Positions 7,865 to 17,587 of a stretch of DNA of 64,000 bases are shown one piece after another (the stretch's first letter is position 1; each line of letters starts with the position of its first letter). The DNA comes from an uncultured Sphaerochaeta sp. GTDB lineage: Bacteria; Spirochaetota; Spirochaetia; Sphaerochaetales; Sphaerochaetaceae. The notes beneath the pieces are model-generated. The model saw only the letters and a program-made list of their open reading frames with translations, was not told where the DNA came from and searched no databases. Both the position numbers and the translations under genes were made by a program. The stretch is taken from NCBI RefSeq assembly GCF_963677075.1, contig NZ_OY781873.1, positions 496,001 through 560,000 of the forward strand. Direction: 5' to 3'.

Positions 7865-9010
7865 ATGAACACAAGCTTTCTTCTTCTTGAGGACGGAACC
7901 GTATTCACCGCAACTGGATTTGGAACACCCGCGCCCTTGCTTGGCAAAAAGGCTCCCATAGCAGAGGTGGTCTTCAACACCAGCATGTGTGGCTACCAAG
8001 AAATCCTTACTGATCCTTCCTATCATGGACAAATGGTCGTAATGACCTACCCCCATATTGGAAACTATGGGTGCGAAGCCTCCTTTGAGGAGCATCTGGG
8101 GTTACCAAAGCCCATCAGCTGTACAGCATTACTTGTTCATTCTGTGTATACAGGCCCTCTTCCCCCAAAGAGGGTCTCTTTACATGATTATCTACTCACC
8201 CACGGAATAGTCGGGCTATGTGGGGTGGATACACGTGCATTAACCATCCATATACGAAACAAGGGAGCCCAGAGGGCAATCATATTCAGGACTGAAGGCA
8301 AGACACTTTCACGTTCAGAACATGAACATGCCCTCTCCTTGGTGAGGGCCTATCCATCAGTCAGTGAGCTCGATCTAATCGAAGGGGTAAGCACCAAGCG
8401 CGTGGTCAAGGACCCTCTCCCTGGGGCGCCAAAGGATGCTTCACAACGATTTGCAGTAGTGGACTTTGGGATCAAGCGGTCAATTGTCACCGAACTGTAT
8501 CGTCGAGGGGTGGCAGTCACCCTCTTTCCGCCTACCGTACTGGCTGAGGACATTCTCCGCTCAGGATGTAGTGCAATGCTGCTCTCAAACGGACCGGGAG
8601 ATCCTGAACGATTGCAGGACGTTGTATCGATGACCGAACAGGTCATAGAAGCAGGATTTCCTGTCTTTGGTATCTGTCTCGGACACCAGTTAATCACCTG
8701 GGCACTGGGTGGAAGCACAAAGAAAATGAAATATGGACACCATGGGGGTAACCACCCTGTAGTGGATACCCAAACTGGTGCCTGCTTTGTCACGAGCCAG
8801 AACCACAGTTACGCCAGTGAGACGAAGACACTTCCCCCTTCTGCAACAGTATGGTTCAGGAATGCAAATGACAACTCCATCGAAGGGCTGTTCTGCACAG
8901 ACAAGAGAGTAAGCTGTGTCCAGTTTCACCCAGAAGCATCTCCAGGCCCTCATGACGCAACCTGGATTTTTGACCGGTTCATCCTGGAAGCCAAGGAGGC
9001 AAGCGTATGA
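7865..9010 (+). CDS. carA: carbamoyl-phosphate synthase small (glutaminase) subunit
   Basis: The 381-residue protein has the CarA N-terminal domain (LLEDGTVFTATGFG, EVVFNTSMCGYQEILTDPSYHGQ) and a C-terminal class I glutamine amidotransferase domain with the nucleophile Cys271 in GICLGHQL and His355/Glu357 in QFHPEASPGPHD. It releases ammonia from glutamine and channels it to CarB for carbamoyl phosphate, the precursor of pyrimidines and arginine. GGAG precedes the ATG by six bases. The stop overlaps the carB start (ATGA). Confidence 0.97.
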   Translation: MNTSFLLLEDGTVFTATGFGTPAPLLGKKAPIAEVVFNTSMCGYQEILTDPSYHGQMVVMTYPHIGNYGCEASFEEHLGLPKPISCTALLVHSVYTGPLPPKRVSLHDYLLTHGIVGLCGVDTRALTIHIRNKGAQRAIIFRTEGKTLSRSEHEHALSLVRAYPSVSELDLIEGVSTKRVVKDPLPGAPKDASQRFAVVDFGIKRSIVTELYRRGVAVTLFPPTVLAEDILRSGCSAMLLSNGPGDPERLQDVVSMTEQVIEAGFPVFGICLGHQLITWALGGSTKKMKYGHHGGNHPVVDTQTGACFVTSQNHSYASETKTLPPSATVWFRNANDNSIEGLFCTDKRVSCVQFHPEASPGPHDATWIFDRFILEAKEASV

Positions 9011-12000
9011 GTGCAAGACGTGATATTAAAAGAATCCTGGTTATCGGCAGCGGCCCCATTGTCATCGGGCAAGCCTGCGAGTTCGACTATAGTGGCACAC
9101 AAGCCGTGAAAGCTTTGAAAGAGGAAGGATATGAGGTTATTCTGCTCAACCCCAATCCAGCGACCGTCATGACTACCCCCGGCATGGCAGACCATATTTA
9201 TCTCGACCCACTAAGAGTCGAATATGTTGAACAAATCTTCCAAAGGGAACGCCCTGACGCCATCCTCACTACCATGGGAGGGCAAAGCGGACTCAACCTG
9301 GCACTCGAGCTCGATGAGTCAGGGTTGCTCGAACAATATGGGGTTCAGGTCATTGGCTCTTCCATCGCATCCATCAAACTCGCAGAGGACCGTGGAGCTT
9401 TCAAGCAGGTCATCGAAGGCTTGGGATTGGAAAGCGCAAAAAGCTCAATCGTCCACAACATGGAGGAGGGAATGGGACTCCTTGAGGATTTCCCCTTCCC
9501 CCTGATCATCCGGCCCTCCTACACGTTAGGGGGTATGGGAGGATCCATCGCCTACAACAGGGAAGAGTACCCCTCATTACTTGAGCACGCCATGGAAACC
9601 AGTCCAACCCACGAAGTCCTCATTGAGGAATCGCTCATTGGTTGGAAAGAGTTCGAAATGGAGGTGATGCGTGACAAGAAGGATAATGCAATTATCGTCT
9701 GTTCCATCGAGAATGTTGACCCAATGGGAGTCCATACCGGGGACAGCATCACCATCGCCCCCATCCAGACCCTCGATGAAGGAAGCTACCAGAAGATGAG
9801 GGACGCATCAATTGCCATTTTACGCGCAATCGGGGTCGACTGCGGCGGAAGTAATGTCCAATTCGCAGTGCACCCCGAAACAGGGAGGATGGTGGTCATA
9901 GAGATGAACCCCCGTGTCTCCCGTTCCTCAGCCCTTGCAAGCAAGGCAACAGGATTTCCTATTGCCCGCTGCTCTGCCAAGTTGGCGGTCGGCTATACCC
10001 TTGATGAGGTAGTCAACGAAATAACCGGCCAATCAGTATCCTGCTTTGAGCCGGTACTCGACTACTGTGCGGTAAAGGTACCGCGCTTTGAGCTGGAGAA
10101 ATTTCCACTTCCCATCTCTGCCTTGGGAACACAGATGCGCAGCATCGGGGAAGCCTTGGCACTGGGAAGAACTGCCTTGGAGGCATTGAACAAGGGGATC
10201 AGGAGCTCAGAGAGAAAACTCGAAGGATTATGCAATCTCATTGGTATTGGCCTGTATGATGAAGAGGAGGTTGCAGGATTCCTCAACAGTGCACACCCAT
10301 TGCGCTTGGTTGCTGCCTATACCACGCTCTGCAGGGAAGGCATGGGAGCATTACCTCGAATTCAGGAGATTACACAATTTGATCCCTGGTTTCTCAATCT
10401 TCTGGTACAGCAGCAGGCTATCGAGAAGGAAGTTGCATTTCACCTAGATGAGGAGACCCTCCTCAAGGCAAAAAAGGCTGGAATGAGCGATGTATATATC
10501 GCGATGCTGAGTGGAAGGAGTGCTGAGGATATCGAACGGCTACGTTATGCCTATGAGATGCACCCTGTAACCCATCATGTTGACACCTGCAGTGGGGAGT
10601 TTGATGCACTTACTCCCTATCTCTATACCACCTACGGAGAAACGGAGGAAGCAGAACCCATGGGAGGGGATGCGGTGGTAATCCTTGCAAGCGGTCCAAA
10701 CAGGATCGGGCAGGGACTTGAGTTCGATACCTGTTGTACCCTTGCCTCCATGGCTTATCGGAAACTGGGGCGAAAGACCATCATGGTTAACAGTAATCCA
10801 GAGACAGTCTCCACGGATTTCAACATCAGCGATCGACTGTACCTGCAAGGCCTCACTGCTGAGGAAGTGAAGGAAATTCTACGCCATGAACAGACCCAGC
10901 GGGTAGTGGTACAACTGGGAGGCCAGACTCCACTGAACCTTGCCCCTTCCCTCACCCGTGCAGGGGCAAGATTGGAAGGAACTAGCCTGGAAGGGCTTCT
11001 GGATGCAGGGGACCGTGGAAAGTTCTCAGCCTTGGTCTCTCAGCTTGGACTCAGGCAACCAAAAAACAAGGCCGTCACAAAGAATGAGGATATTCTCATC
11101 ACCGCTCGCGAGATTGGTTTTCCTGTTCTCATCCGGCCCAGCCATGTATTGGGTGGACGGGGAATGTACATCGTGTACGATGAAGCAGGGCTTACCTCCA
11201 TTGAGGGGATTGAGGCATCAGTTGAAGCACCTGTATTGGTGGATCAGTTCCTCGAGGATGCCTTTGAATACGACCTTGATGCAGTATCTGACGGAGAGAG
11301 TCTCTATGTAGGAGGCATTCTTCAGCATATTGAGGCAGCAGGAATCCACAGCGGGGACTCTGCTGCAGTGTTCCCTCCGTACAAGAGTACCCCAGAACTC
11401 CTTGCTCAGATGCAGGAGTGGGCGCACAAACTTGCCCTTGCCCTCCATGTGAAAGGATTGATGAATATCCAGTTTGCAGCCAAGGATGGGAAGCTCTATC
11501 TCATCGAGGTAAACCCACGGGCATCGCGAACAGTACCCTTCATCTGCAAGACCAGTGCGGTAGACCTCGTTGAAGCCGCGGTTCGGGTCTGGGAAGGAGA
11601 AACCTTGGTAAAACAAGGGCTGGTAAAAAAACCTGGAGAGAGAGCCTTGGGTACCTGTAAGGTGGGTTGGGCAGTGAAAGAGGCGGTATTCAGCTTCGAT
11701 CGGTTCAGCAATGTAGATCCAGCACTTGGACCTGAGATGAGGTCGACCGGGGAGTCGATCGGATTGGGAAAGACCTTCGGGGAAGCCTTCGCAAAGAGCC
11801 AGATCAGCAGTGGAAACCGTCTTCCCGTCTCGGGAAAGGTGTTTATCAGTGTCAACAAGAAGGATCGTAAGACCATTCTTCCTGTAGTAAGAAAGCTGGT
11901 ATCTCTCGGTTTCTCAATTGCAGCAACACAAGGGACTGCAGCCTTCCTCTTCGAGCAAGGAATCCTTGTTGAGGTAATGCAGAAGGTCCATGAAGGACAC

Positions 12001-12216
12001 CCAAACATTACTGACTATCTACAGAAAAAACAGGTTGCTTTGGTCATAAACACACCGATGGGGTTCCATGCCCACCAGAGTGATGATGAGATACGAAGCA
12101 TTGCCATGCGTATGAAAATTCCCTATACCACCACCACAAGTGCTGCTGTGGCAGCTGTTGAAGCAATTGAATACCTGCAGAAAAACCAGGTTGTTGTTCG
12201 TGAGCTAACCTCTTAG
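9007..12216 (+). CDS. carB: carbamoyl-phosphate synthase large subunit
   Basis: The 1069-residue protein matches the usual 1070-residue CarB. It shows two homologous ATP-grasp halves: RILVIGSGPIVIGQACEFDYSG at the start and VVILASGPNRIGQGLEFDTC near 560, with GGMGG and GGRGM loops. A C-terminal MGS-like allosteric domain follows (from about 930; KVFISVNKKDRKTILPVVRKL, then IAATQGTAAFL). It makes carbamoyl phosphate from bicarbonate, ammonia and two ATP. Translation is coupled to carA by ATGA. Confidence 0.97.
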   Translation: MSARRDIKRILVIGSGPIVIGQACEFDYSGTQAVKALKEEGYEVILLNPNPATVMTTPGMADHIYLDPLRVEYVEQIFQRERPDAILTTMGGQSGLNLALELDESGLLEQYGVQVIGSSIASIKLAEDRGAFKQVIEGLGLESAKSSIVHNMEEGMGLLEDFPFPLIIRPSYTLGGMGGSIAYNREEYPSLLEHAMETSPTHEVLIEESLIGWKEFEMEVMRDKKDNAIIVCSIENVDPMGVHTGDSITIAPIQTLDEGSYQKMRDASIAILRAIGVDCGGSNVQFAVHPETGRMVVIEMNPRVSRSSALASKATGFPIARCSAKLAVGYTLDEVVNEITGQSVSCFEPVLDYCAVKVPRFELEKFPLPISALGTQMRSIGEALALGRTALEALNKGIRSSERKLEGLCNLIGIGLYDEEEVAGFLNSAHPLRLVAAYTTLCREGMGALPRIQEITQFDPWFLNLLVQQQAIEKEVAFHLDEETLLKAKKAGMSDVYIAMLSGRSAEDIERLRYAYEMHPVTHHVDTCSGEFDALTPYLYTTYGETEEAEPMGGDAVVILASGPNRIGQGLEFDTCCTLASMAYRKLGRKTIMVNSNPETVSTDFNISDRLYLQGLTAEEVKEILRHEQTQRVVVQLGGQTPLNLAPSLTRAGARLEGTSLEGLLDAGDRGKFSALVSQLGLRQPKNKAVTKNEDILITAREIGFPVLIRPSHVLGGRGMYIVYDEAGLTSIEGIEASVEAPVLVDQFLEDAFEYDLDAVSDGESLYVGGILQHIEAAGIHSGDSAAVFPPYKSTPELLAQMQEWAHKLALALHVKGLMNIQFAAKDGKLYLIEVNPRASRTVPFICKTSAVDLVEAAVRVWEGETLVKQGLVKKPGERALGTCKVGWAVKEAVFSFDRFSNVDPALGPEMRSTGESIGLGKTFGEAFAKSQISSGNRLPVSGKVFISVNKKDRKTILPVVRKLVSLGFSIAATQGTAAFLFEQGILVEVMQKVHEGHPNITDYLQKKQVALVINTPMGFHAHQSDDEIRSIAMRMKIPYTTTTSAAVAAVEAIEYLQKNQVVVRELTS

Positions 12217-12287
12217 GGGCAATTGCCTTTTGAACTTCTATCGTATAGTATGGGAATACTTTCTTAAGGAGACCAAAGGGACCGACT

Positions 12288-14084
12288 ATGGCAGAAGAAG
12301 TATTTTCCCAACGAACAACTACCTGTGGATCACTGACCAAAGCTGATAATGGAGCTAAAGTGGTTCTCAACGGATGGGTACACCGTGACCGCAATCATGG
12401 GGCCCTGCATTTTATCAACCTCCGTGACCGCTACGGTATTACCCAGGTGGTAGTGGATGACGATGCCAGCAACGAACTTCAGGCAGTTGCAAATGAACTG
12501 CACTTGGAGTACTGCATTGCAGTGTCAGGGGTGGTACGTCTCAGGCCCGATTCAATGGTCAATCCAGAAATGGTAACCGGAGAAGTTGAAGTTAAAGCTG
12601 AGAAGATTGAAATACTCAGTAAGTGTGCCCCACTTCCATTCCAGATCGATGATGGCAATGAGCCGAGGGAAGACCTCAGGCTTAAGTATCGTTATCTCGA
12701 TCTCCGTACCCAGGGAATGCAGAAGCGGATGAAGCTTCGTCATGACTTCATTTTCGCCTGCCGCAAGTTCCTCACCAGTCGTGACTTCTATGAGATTGAA
12801 ACCCCTACCATGATCAAGAGCACCCCAGAAGGGGCTCGAGACTTCCTGGTACCCAGCAGGATTTACCCTGGTAAGTTCTATGCACTCCCCCAAAGCCCAC
12901 AGCTCTTCAAGCAGATCCTGATGGTCGGCGGTATGGATAAGTACTTCCAGATCGCTCGCTGTTATCGTGATGAGGATGCCAGGGGGGATAGACAGCTGGA
13001 ATTCACCCAGCTTGACCTGGAGATGAGTTTTGTCAAACGTGACGATGTCCTGTCCCTTATGGAGGACCTCTTCGGTTCCGTATTCAAGGAAGTCATGGAT
13101 TATGACCTCCCTGCTCGATTCAGGAGACTCAGTTACCATGATGCACTGAATACCTATGGTTGTGACAAACCAGATCTTCGCTTCGACCTTCCCCTCTCAG
13201 ATGTCAATGAATTGGCCCTGAAGAGTAGCTTTGCCACCTTCAAGGACATTGTTTCCCAGGGTGGATATGTAAAGGCTATCTGTGCTCCAAAGAGTGAAAC
13301 AGTTGACTTCTCACGCAAGTATATTACCAGTCTCGAGGATGCTGCAAAGATTTACGGTGCCCAGGGATTGGCTTGGATCAAGGTTGGGGAGAACAACACA
13401 TTCACCGGTGGGGTGAGCAAGTTCTTCGCTGGACTTGAAGAGGAACTCGTTTCAACAGTTGATGCAAAGGAAGGGGATATGATCCTCTTTGTTGCCCATC
13501 AGGACTGGAAGAAATGTTGTGCCAGCCTTAGTGCAGTTCGCACAAAGTTGGGCAAGGACCTGAACCTGATCAGGAAGAGTTTTGAGTTCTGCTGGATCGT
13601 TGACTTCCCCCTCTTTGAGTACAATGAGGATGAAGGACACTGGGAAGCTGCACACCATATGTTCAGTATGCCTCAGGCAGAGTATCTCGATACCCTTGAG
13701 TCTGACCCCGGTAGCGTAAAAGGGGACCTGTATGACTTGGTCCTCAATGGATATGAGGTGGCCAGTGGCTCAATCCGTATTCATGACGTTGAACTTCAGA
13801 AGCGAATTTTCCGCATCTGTAATTTTGATGACGAGACTGCAGAGGAGCGCTTCGGCTTCCTGCTCAATGCCTTTAGATACGGAGCCCCTCCTCACGGCGG
13901 TATTGCACCGGGAGTTGATAGAATGATCATGATCATGGCAGAGGAAACCTCAATCCATGAAGTCATTGCTTTCCCGAAGAATACTGCCGGGATATCGCCA
14001 ATGGATGATTCTCCGTCACTAGTTGACGAGAAGCAACTTGAAGACCTACACTTGATCGTCAAGTATCCTGAGCCAAAGAGCTGA
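12288..14084 (+). CDS. aspS: aspartyl-tRNA synthetase, bacterial type
   Basis: The 598-residue class II synthetase has an N-terminal OB anticodon-binding domain (VVLNGWVHRDRNHGALHFINLRDR), motif 2 (FQIARCYRDEDARGDRQLEFTQLDLEMSF), the bacterial GAD insertion near residues 290-410, and motif 3 (GGIAPGVDRMIM). Length and the insertion identify the bacterial AspRS. AAGGAG lies about 17 bases upstream and GGGA nearer the ATG. A strong terminator follows 6 bases after the stop. Confidence 0.97.
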   Translation: MAEEVFSQRTTTCGSLTKADNGAKVVLNGWVHRDRNHGALHFINLRDRYGITQVVVDDDASNELQAVANELHLEYCIAVSGVVRLRPDSMVNPEMVTGEVEVKAEKIEILSKCAPLPFQIDDGNEPREDLRLKYRYLDLRTQGMQKRMKLRHDFIFACRKFLTSRDFYEIETPTMIKSTPEGARDFLVPSRIYPGKFYALPQSPQLFKQILMVGGMDKYFQIARCYRDEDARGDRQLEFTQLDLEMSFVKRDDVLSLMEDLFGSVFKEVMDYDLPARFRRLSYHDALNTYGCDKPDLRFDLPLSDVNELALKSSFATFKDIVSQGGYVKAICAPKSETVDFSRKYITSLEDAAKIYGAQGLAWIKVGENNTFTGGVSKFFAGLEEELVSTVDAKEGDMILFVAHQDWKKCCASLSAVRTKLGKDLNLIRKSFEFCWIVDFPLFEYNEDEGHWEAAHHMFSMPQAEYLDTLESDPGSVKGDLYDLVLNGYEVASGSIRIHDVELQKRIFRICNFDDETAEERFGFLLNAFRYGAPPHGGIAPGVDRMIMIMAEETSIHEVIAFPKNTAGISPMDDSPSLVDEKQLEDLHLIVKYPEPKS

Positions 14085-14090
14085 CAGAGA

Positions 14091-14114
14091 GCCCCGGGAA
14101 ACCGGGGCCTTTTC
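14091..14114 (+). terminator. Rho-independent terminator of aspS
   Basis: GCCCCGG-GAAA-CCGGGGC, a tetraloop hairpin with a seven-pair GC stem, followed by CTTTTC. Confidence 0.95.
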
Positions 14115-14119
14115 TTACC

Positions 14120-14158
14120 AAGGAGGCACACCGAACGTAGGTGTGAATTTTGGACATG
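14120..14158 (+). promoter_or_regulatory. ribosome binding site separated from its start codon by a hairpin
   Basis: A perfect AAGGAGG (14120-14126) is immediately followed by the inverted repeat CACACC-GAACGTA-GGTGTG (14127-14145). The TTG at 14150 and ATG at 14156 come 4 and 10 bases after it. Linear spacing from the SD is too long (23-29 bases), but folding the hairpin would bring SD and start codon together. Confidence 0.5.
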
Positions 14159-15037
14159 AAGAAAAATCTTGCCTTGAAAGTTTCCTATCTCAATATATTC
14201 AGCAATATAGTTCTTGCCATCAGCAAGACCACGATTGGCTTTATCGCTCACTCTTCTGCCTTGCTTAATGATGGAATCAACAACGCAGGGGATGTGGTAA
14301 GTTCAATCATTGCCATGATCGGTATCTCAGCTGCCTCCAAGGAGTCTGACGAGGATCATCAGTATGGACATGAACGATTAGAATCGGTTGCTGCAATACT
14401 ACTCTCGGGAATCATCATGGTTGTAGGATTCGGCCTCCTTGTCGATGGGATTTCAACCATCATCACCGGCGGGTATCGAGAGACCCCACTACCTGGCATC
14501 CTTGCTGTAATAGCGGCAATTGTTTCCATCGTTATCAAGCAGTGCATGTTTCTCTATACTCGTTGGGCAGGAAAGAAGACTGACTCCTCTGCCTTGATGG
14601 CCTCTGCATGGGACTCCCAGAGTGATGTATTGGCAACCACAGGTGGTCTGATAGGAATCATCGCCTCACGATTGGGCTACCCCATCGCTGATTCCATCGC
14701 AGCAATCATCATCTCTCTCTTTATTATTCGGGTAGGAATCGAAATATTCCGTGATGGCATCTACAAGATGGTTGACCACGCTTGCCCTGAAAAGACGGTG
14801 GAAGAGATTCGTCTCATCATTCTCGATCAGGAAGGGGTCAAGGGAATCGATTTATTGAGAACCCGTAGATTTGGTTCTCGTGCCTATGTGGATGTTGAGA
14901 TTTCAGCAGAAGGGTCACAAAGCCTCGTTGAAGCTCACTGCATCGCCGAACGGGTCCACCACGCCATTGAAACCAGTTTCCCCCAAGTCAAACACTGTAT
15001 GGTGCATGTAAATCCCTACAAGCATAAAAAGCAGTAA
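14156..15037 (+). CDS. cation diffusion facilitator family metal-efflux transporter
   Basis: The 293-residue protein has six predicted membrane helices and the CDF metal-site residues in SALLNDGINNAGDVV (helix 2) and SAWDSQSDVLATT (helix 5), the histidine-rich loop DEDHQYGHERLES, and a C-terminal cytoplasmic ferredoxin-like domain (VKGIDLLRTRRFGSRAYVDVEI, then HCMVHVNP). CDF proteins export Zn, Mn, Fe or Co by proton antiport as dimers; the exact metal cannot be read here. An in-frame TTG at 14150 is an alternative start. The 5' region has an unusual hairpin between SD and start. Confidence 0.93.
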   Translation: MKKNLALKVSYLNIFSNIVLAISKTTIGFIAHSSALLNDGINNAGDVVSSIIAMIGISAASKESDEDHQYGHERLESVAAILLSGIIMVVGFGLLVDGISTIITGGYRETPLPGILAVIAAIVSIVIKQCMFLYTRWAGKKTDSSALMASAWDSQSDVLATTGGLIGIIASRLGYPIADSIAAIIISLFIIRVGIEIFRDGIYKMVDHACPEKTVEEIRLIILDQEGVKGIDLLRTRRFGSRAYVDVEISAEGSQSLVEAHCIAERVHHAIETSFPQVKHCMVHVNPYKHKKQ

Positions 15038-15104
15038 CACAAATGATTCTCATCCTAGAAAAATCATTCTACATGGGCTATGCTATGGGCATAGGAGATA
15101 CCTC

Positions 15105-15491
15105 ATGGGTGAGAAGAAACATGTTCGTGCCGACTTTGTACCTGGACACTACCAGTTCGTTACAGACAAGGGATCCAGTTTTGAAATTGGCCCTTCCAGC
15201 GCGCCCTATGATTACCTGTTAGGTGCATTGAGTGGTTGTCTGTTTGCTACATTTGTGGAACTTGCTACAAAAATGCGAATCAGCTGGGAACATATCAGCT
15301 TTGATGTTGATGGCGAGAAGCGAGACGATCCCCCTACCACGCTTAAATCACTACATATCACGGTACAAGCCACTGGAGTGGACAACCAGAAGAAATTCCT
15401 GAAAGCCTTTGAAACGGCTTCCCGGTACTGTTCTATCTACCAGACCATATCACAGGTAAGTGAGATGGATTACTCAGTGGATTTCCAATAG
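15105..15491 (+). CDS. OsmC/Ohr-family peroxiredoxin-like protein
   Basis: The 128-residue protein has both OsmC-family cysteines, Cys45 in GALSGCLFATF and Cys109 in ASRYCSIYQTIS, in the usual spacing. Family members reduce organic hydroperoxides with a dithiol mechanism, but this YhfA-like subgroup has no proven substrate. AGGAG precedes the ATG. It is followed four bases later by a hypothetical gene on the same strand. Confidence 0.85.
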   Translation: MGEKKHVRADFVPGHYQFVTDKGSSFEIGPSSAPYDYLLGALSGCLFATFVELATKMRISWEHISFDVDGEKRDDPPTTLKSLHITVQATGVDNQKKFLKAFETASRYCSIYQTISQVSEMDYSVDFQ

Positions 15492-15495
15492 TACC

Positions 15496-16083
15496 ATGGC
15501 AAGCAACGCCCGATATACCAATATTCTTCTCTTTGAGGCATTCGAGAGTGCCCTACGACAACTCTTGGCGGAAGATGAGATAGTGCTGTCCTGGCCGAAG
15601 GCAAAGACAAGTCTTGCCCACTGCTTGGCCTCCCAGTTGCAATTAAGCCTAAGAAAAGTACTCAGCCTTTCTGAGGATGCAGCAAATCCCAATTTTTTCT
15701 CCCTTCCGGGAAACATCAAGGTGGATATCCAGCGGGATGGGCTTGATGTGCTTGTCCATAACAGGAAAGGAACCAAGCTCCTGGGAATCATTCTTGGTAA
15801 TGATTATCTTTCCAAGGGTCAGCAGAACCATCTTCTCCAGGTGCAGGAGGAGGGATGCCAACTTATACTGGGAGTATCCTTCCTCCCCCAAAGGGAGTAC
15901 ATTCTGCTCTATAGCCCAAAGCAAGATAGCTTGGAGTACTATCATTTCAACAAGGCTGATGGCACCACGACACATCTCAAACAGAAAGATGTGGACGGAG
16001 AGGAGGATACCTTGCAACTGTTGTTGGGTATCAAGGAACGGAAAAGGAAGCGAAAGAAACAGGTCAGCGAACGGGATCTATAA
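15496..16083 (+). CDS. hypothetical soluble protein, 195 residues
   Basis: I do not recognise this family. From ATG 15496 it is a mixed alpha/beta protein without signal peptide. The middle (LPGNIKVDIQRDGLDVLVHNRKGTKLLGIILGND, then CQLILGVSFL, EYILLYSP) has an order of strands and acidic/lysine positions vaguely like a PD-(D/E)XK fold, which I would not assert. The C-terminus is a lysine/arginine run (KERKRKRKKQ). It starts four bases after the OsmC stop and its end overlaps the convergent DUF6062 gene by 20 bases. Confidence 0.65.
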   Translation: MASNARYTNILLFEAFESALRQLLAEDEIVLSWPKAKTSLAHCLASQLQLSLRKVLSLSEDAANPNFFSLPGNIKVDIQRDGLDVLVHNRKGTKLLGIILGNDYLSKGQQNHLLQVQEEGCQLILGVSFLPQREYILLYSPKQDSLEYYHFNKADGTTTHLKQKDVDGEEDTLQLLLGIKERKRKRKKQVSERDL

Positions 16084-16795
16084 CCCTGCTTCGTCCTGTC
16101 ATTTTATCCACTGTCCGTTTATGGGCATCCTCACAGCCATGCCAAGGTTTGTCTGCATTCTCCGACTTGTATTTCTGTGTCATCCAATGCACATCTTTTG
16201 CCATCCTATCGAGGTTGGCAACCTCGAGTTGAGCCATTGCTCGTACAAACTCTGGATATAATTTGGAGGAAAGCGCTTTCTGCCCAATCTCCAGCAGGAG
16301 GGTAAAGTGATGAAGACAGAACCCTTTCCCTTGTGAGAGGGCTTCACGGAAGGAAGGGTCCTCTCCCCATAGATAACAGGTCGTATACAGGTACCGCTGG
16401 AGCCGCTCTTCCATAGCTGAACAGACAAGGCACCCTTTCTCTCGTGAAGCAATTACCGCATGAAAAGCTCCTACCGCTTTCTTCGCCTGCCGTGGATTGC
16501 TTGCTGACAGAAGCCCATTGATTGCAGCCTCAGCCTTGACTCTTGTTGTTTCAAGGTAGGTATCCCCCATCAAGGCAACTCCCTGGGGCTTGTTGGCTGT
16601 GGCAAGCATACGCCAGTGTTTGGGACAGAAACCATGCTCATTCACTCGTACCCTGGTCTCTGGGTTCATGACAGAGTTGCCCAGATAGAAGTTGATTGCA
16701 TCCTTCTGTGCCTCTGCCATAAGGCTGCAGATGAAACATTCACAGTTTTCCTGCACGCCATCCCAAACAGGAATTGTCTCCAATTCAATCTTCAT
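16064..16795 (-). CDS. DUF6062-family cysteine-rich protein
   Basis: The 243-residue protein has paired cysteines in two similar arrangements: CECFICSL near residue 18 with GFCPKHW near 55, and GCLVCSAMEERL near 125 with KGFCLHHF near 157. These suggest two CxxC...CxxH metal sites. The N-terminus (TIPVWDGVQENCECFIC) and NSVMNPETRVRVNEHGFC match the DUF6062 family known mainly from Firmicutes; its function is not established. The ATG at 16795 lies two bases after the stop of the aldolase gene, so the two are probably co-transcribed. Confidence 0.75.
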   Translation of the reverse strand: MKIELETIPVWDGVQENCECFICSLMAEAQKDAINFYLGNSVMNPETRVRVNEHGFCPKHWRMLATANKPQGVALMGDTYLETTRVKAEAAINGLLSASNPRQAKKAVGAFHAVIASREKGCLVCSAMEERLQRYLYTTCYLWGEDPSFREALSQGKGFCLHHFTLLLEIGQKALSSKLYPEFVRAMAQLEVANLDRMAKDVHWMTQKYKSENADKPWHGCEDAHKRTVDKMTGRSRVIDPVR

Positions 16796-16796
16796 A

Positions 16797-17465
16797 CTAT
16801 TTTGACCCATACTTCATGTGCATCAGCTGTTTCAGTCTTGGTTCCGGCAATTCCCTCACCTCATACTCCCCGCCACCCATCTGCTTGGTGATGACGGTCA
16901 TCTGCGCTGCACGCTCGAGCAATTCCATCTTGTCAAAAGCCTCCAGCATCGTTCGCCCAAGGGCTACCGCCCCATGGTTTTCCAAGAGCAGTACATCATG
17001 GTCAAAGGAGCTGGCAGCAACTTGCTCGGCAAGGTCCACTGTTCCCATCAGTCGATACTCAACATACGCTGGATCCTCGAGGATATAATAGGACTCTGCG
17101 ATCAGATGCGTGTTGATGGCGCATTTTCCATCCTTTGTGATGGCAGTGAACGCAGAAACATAGGTTGGATGTGCGTGCACAATTGCTTGGACGTCTGGAC
17201 GTGCCACGAGGATCAGGCGATGCATCTCAGTTTCGATACTGAGAGGTAGATTCGGTGTCAGATTCTTCCCATCCAAGGTCACTACAGCAATGTCATCAGG
17301 AGTGAGCAGTCCTTTGTCGAGCGCACTGGGGGTGATGCAAAAAAGATCCTTGCTGATCCGCATGCTAATATTGCCACCACTGGCGGTGGTGAGTTGTCGA
17401 TCGTACAGGCGGGTCATGAAAGAAGCTACCTGCCTGCGGTATTTTTCATATTTTTTGGTTTCCAT
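16797..17465 (-). CDS. class II aldolase/adducin-family protein (FucA-like)
   Basis: The 222-residue protein fits L-fuculose-phosphate aldolase and relatives in length. It has the zinc ligands His97 and His99 in VHAHPTY and a third His in LLENHG near 162, a phosphate-binding ASGGNISMR near 29 and the acidic catalytic region SIETEMHR near 77. Such enzymes cleave ketose or aldonate phosphates to DHAP and an aldehyde; the substrate is not clear. The ATG has no SD; TATACT ends six bases upstream, a probable leaderless start. Confidence 0.85.
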   Translation of the reverse strand: METKKYEKYRRQVASFMTRLYDRQLTTASGGNISMRISKDLFCITPSALDKGLLTPDDIAVVTLDGKNLTPNLPLSIETEMHRLILVARPDVQAIVHAHPTYVSAFTAITKDGKCAINTHLIAESYYILEDPAYVEYRLMGTVDLAEQVAASSFDHDVLLLENHGAVALGRTMLEAFDKMELLERAAQMTVITKQMGGGEYEVRELPEPRLKQLMHMKYGSK

Positions 17466-17471
17466 ACAGCG

Positions 17472-17477
17472 AGTATA
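17472..17477 (-). promoter_or_regulatory. -10 element six bases before the class II aldolase start
   Basis: TATACT on the minus strand, then CGCTGT, then ATG. No purine-rich SD is present. The -35 region (around CCCTAA) is weak. Confidence 0.5.
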
Positions 17478-17587
17478 CCATGAGAGGCCAAGGTTAGGGA
17501 ACGCAAAACCTCATTGCTGGTACCTTGAGAAGGCAAGATGCTTTTGCTACAATGGCCCCTGTTCGAATACTAAGGAGATGTATCAAG

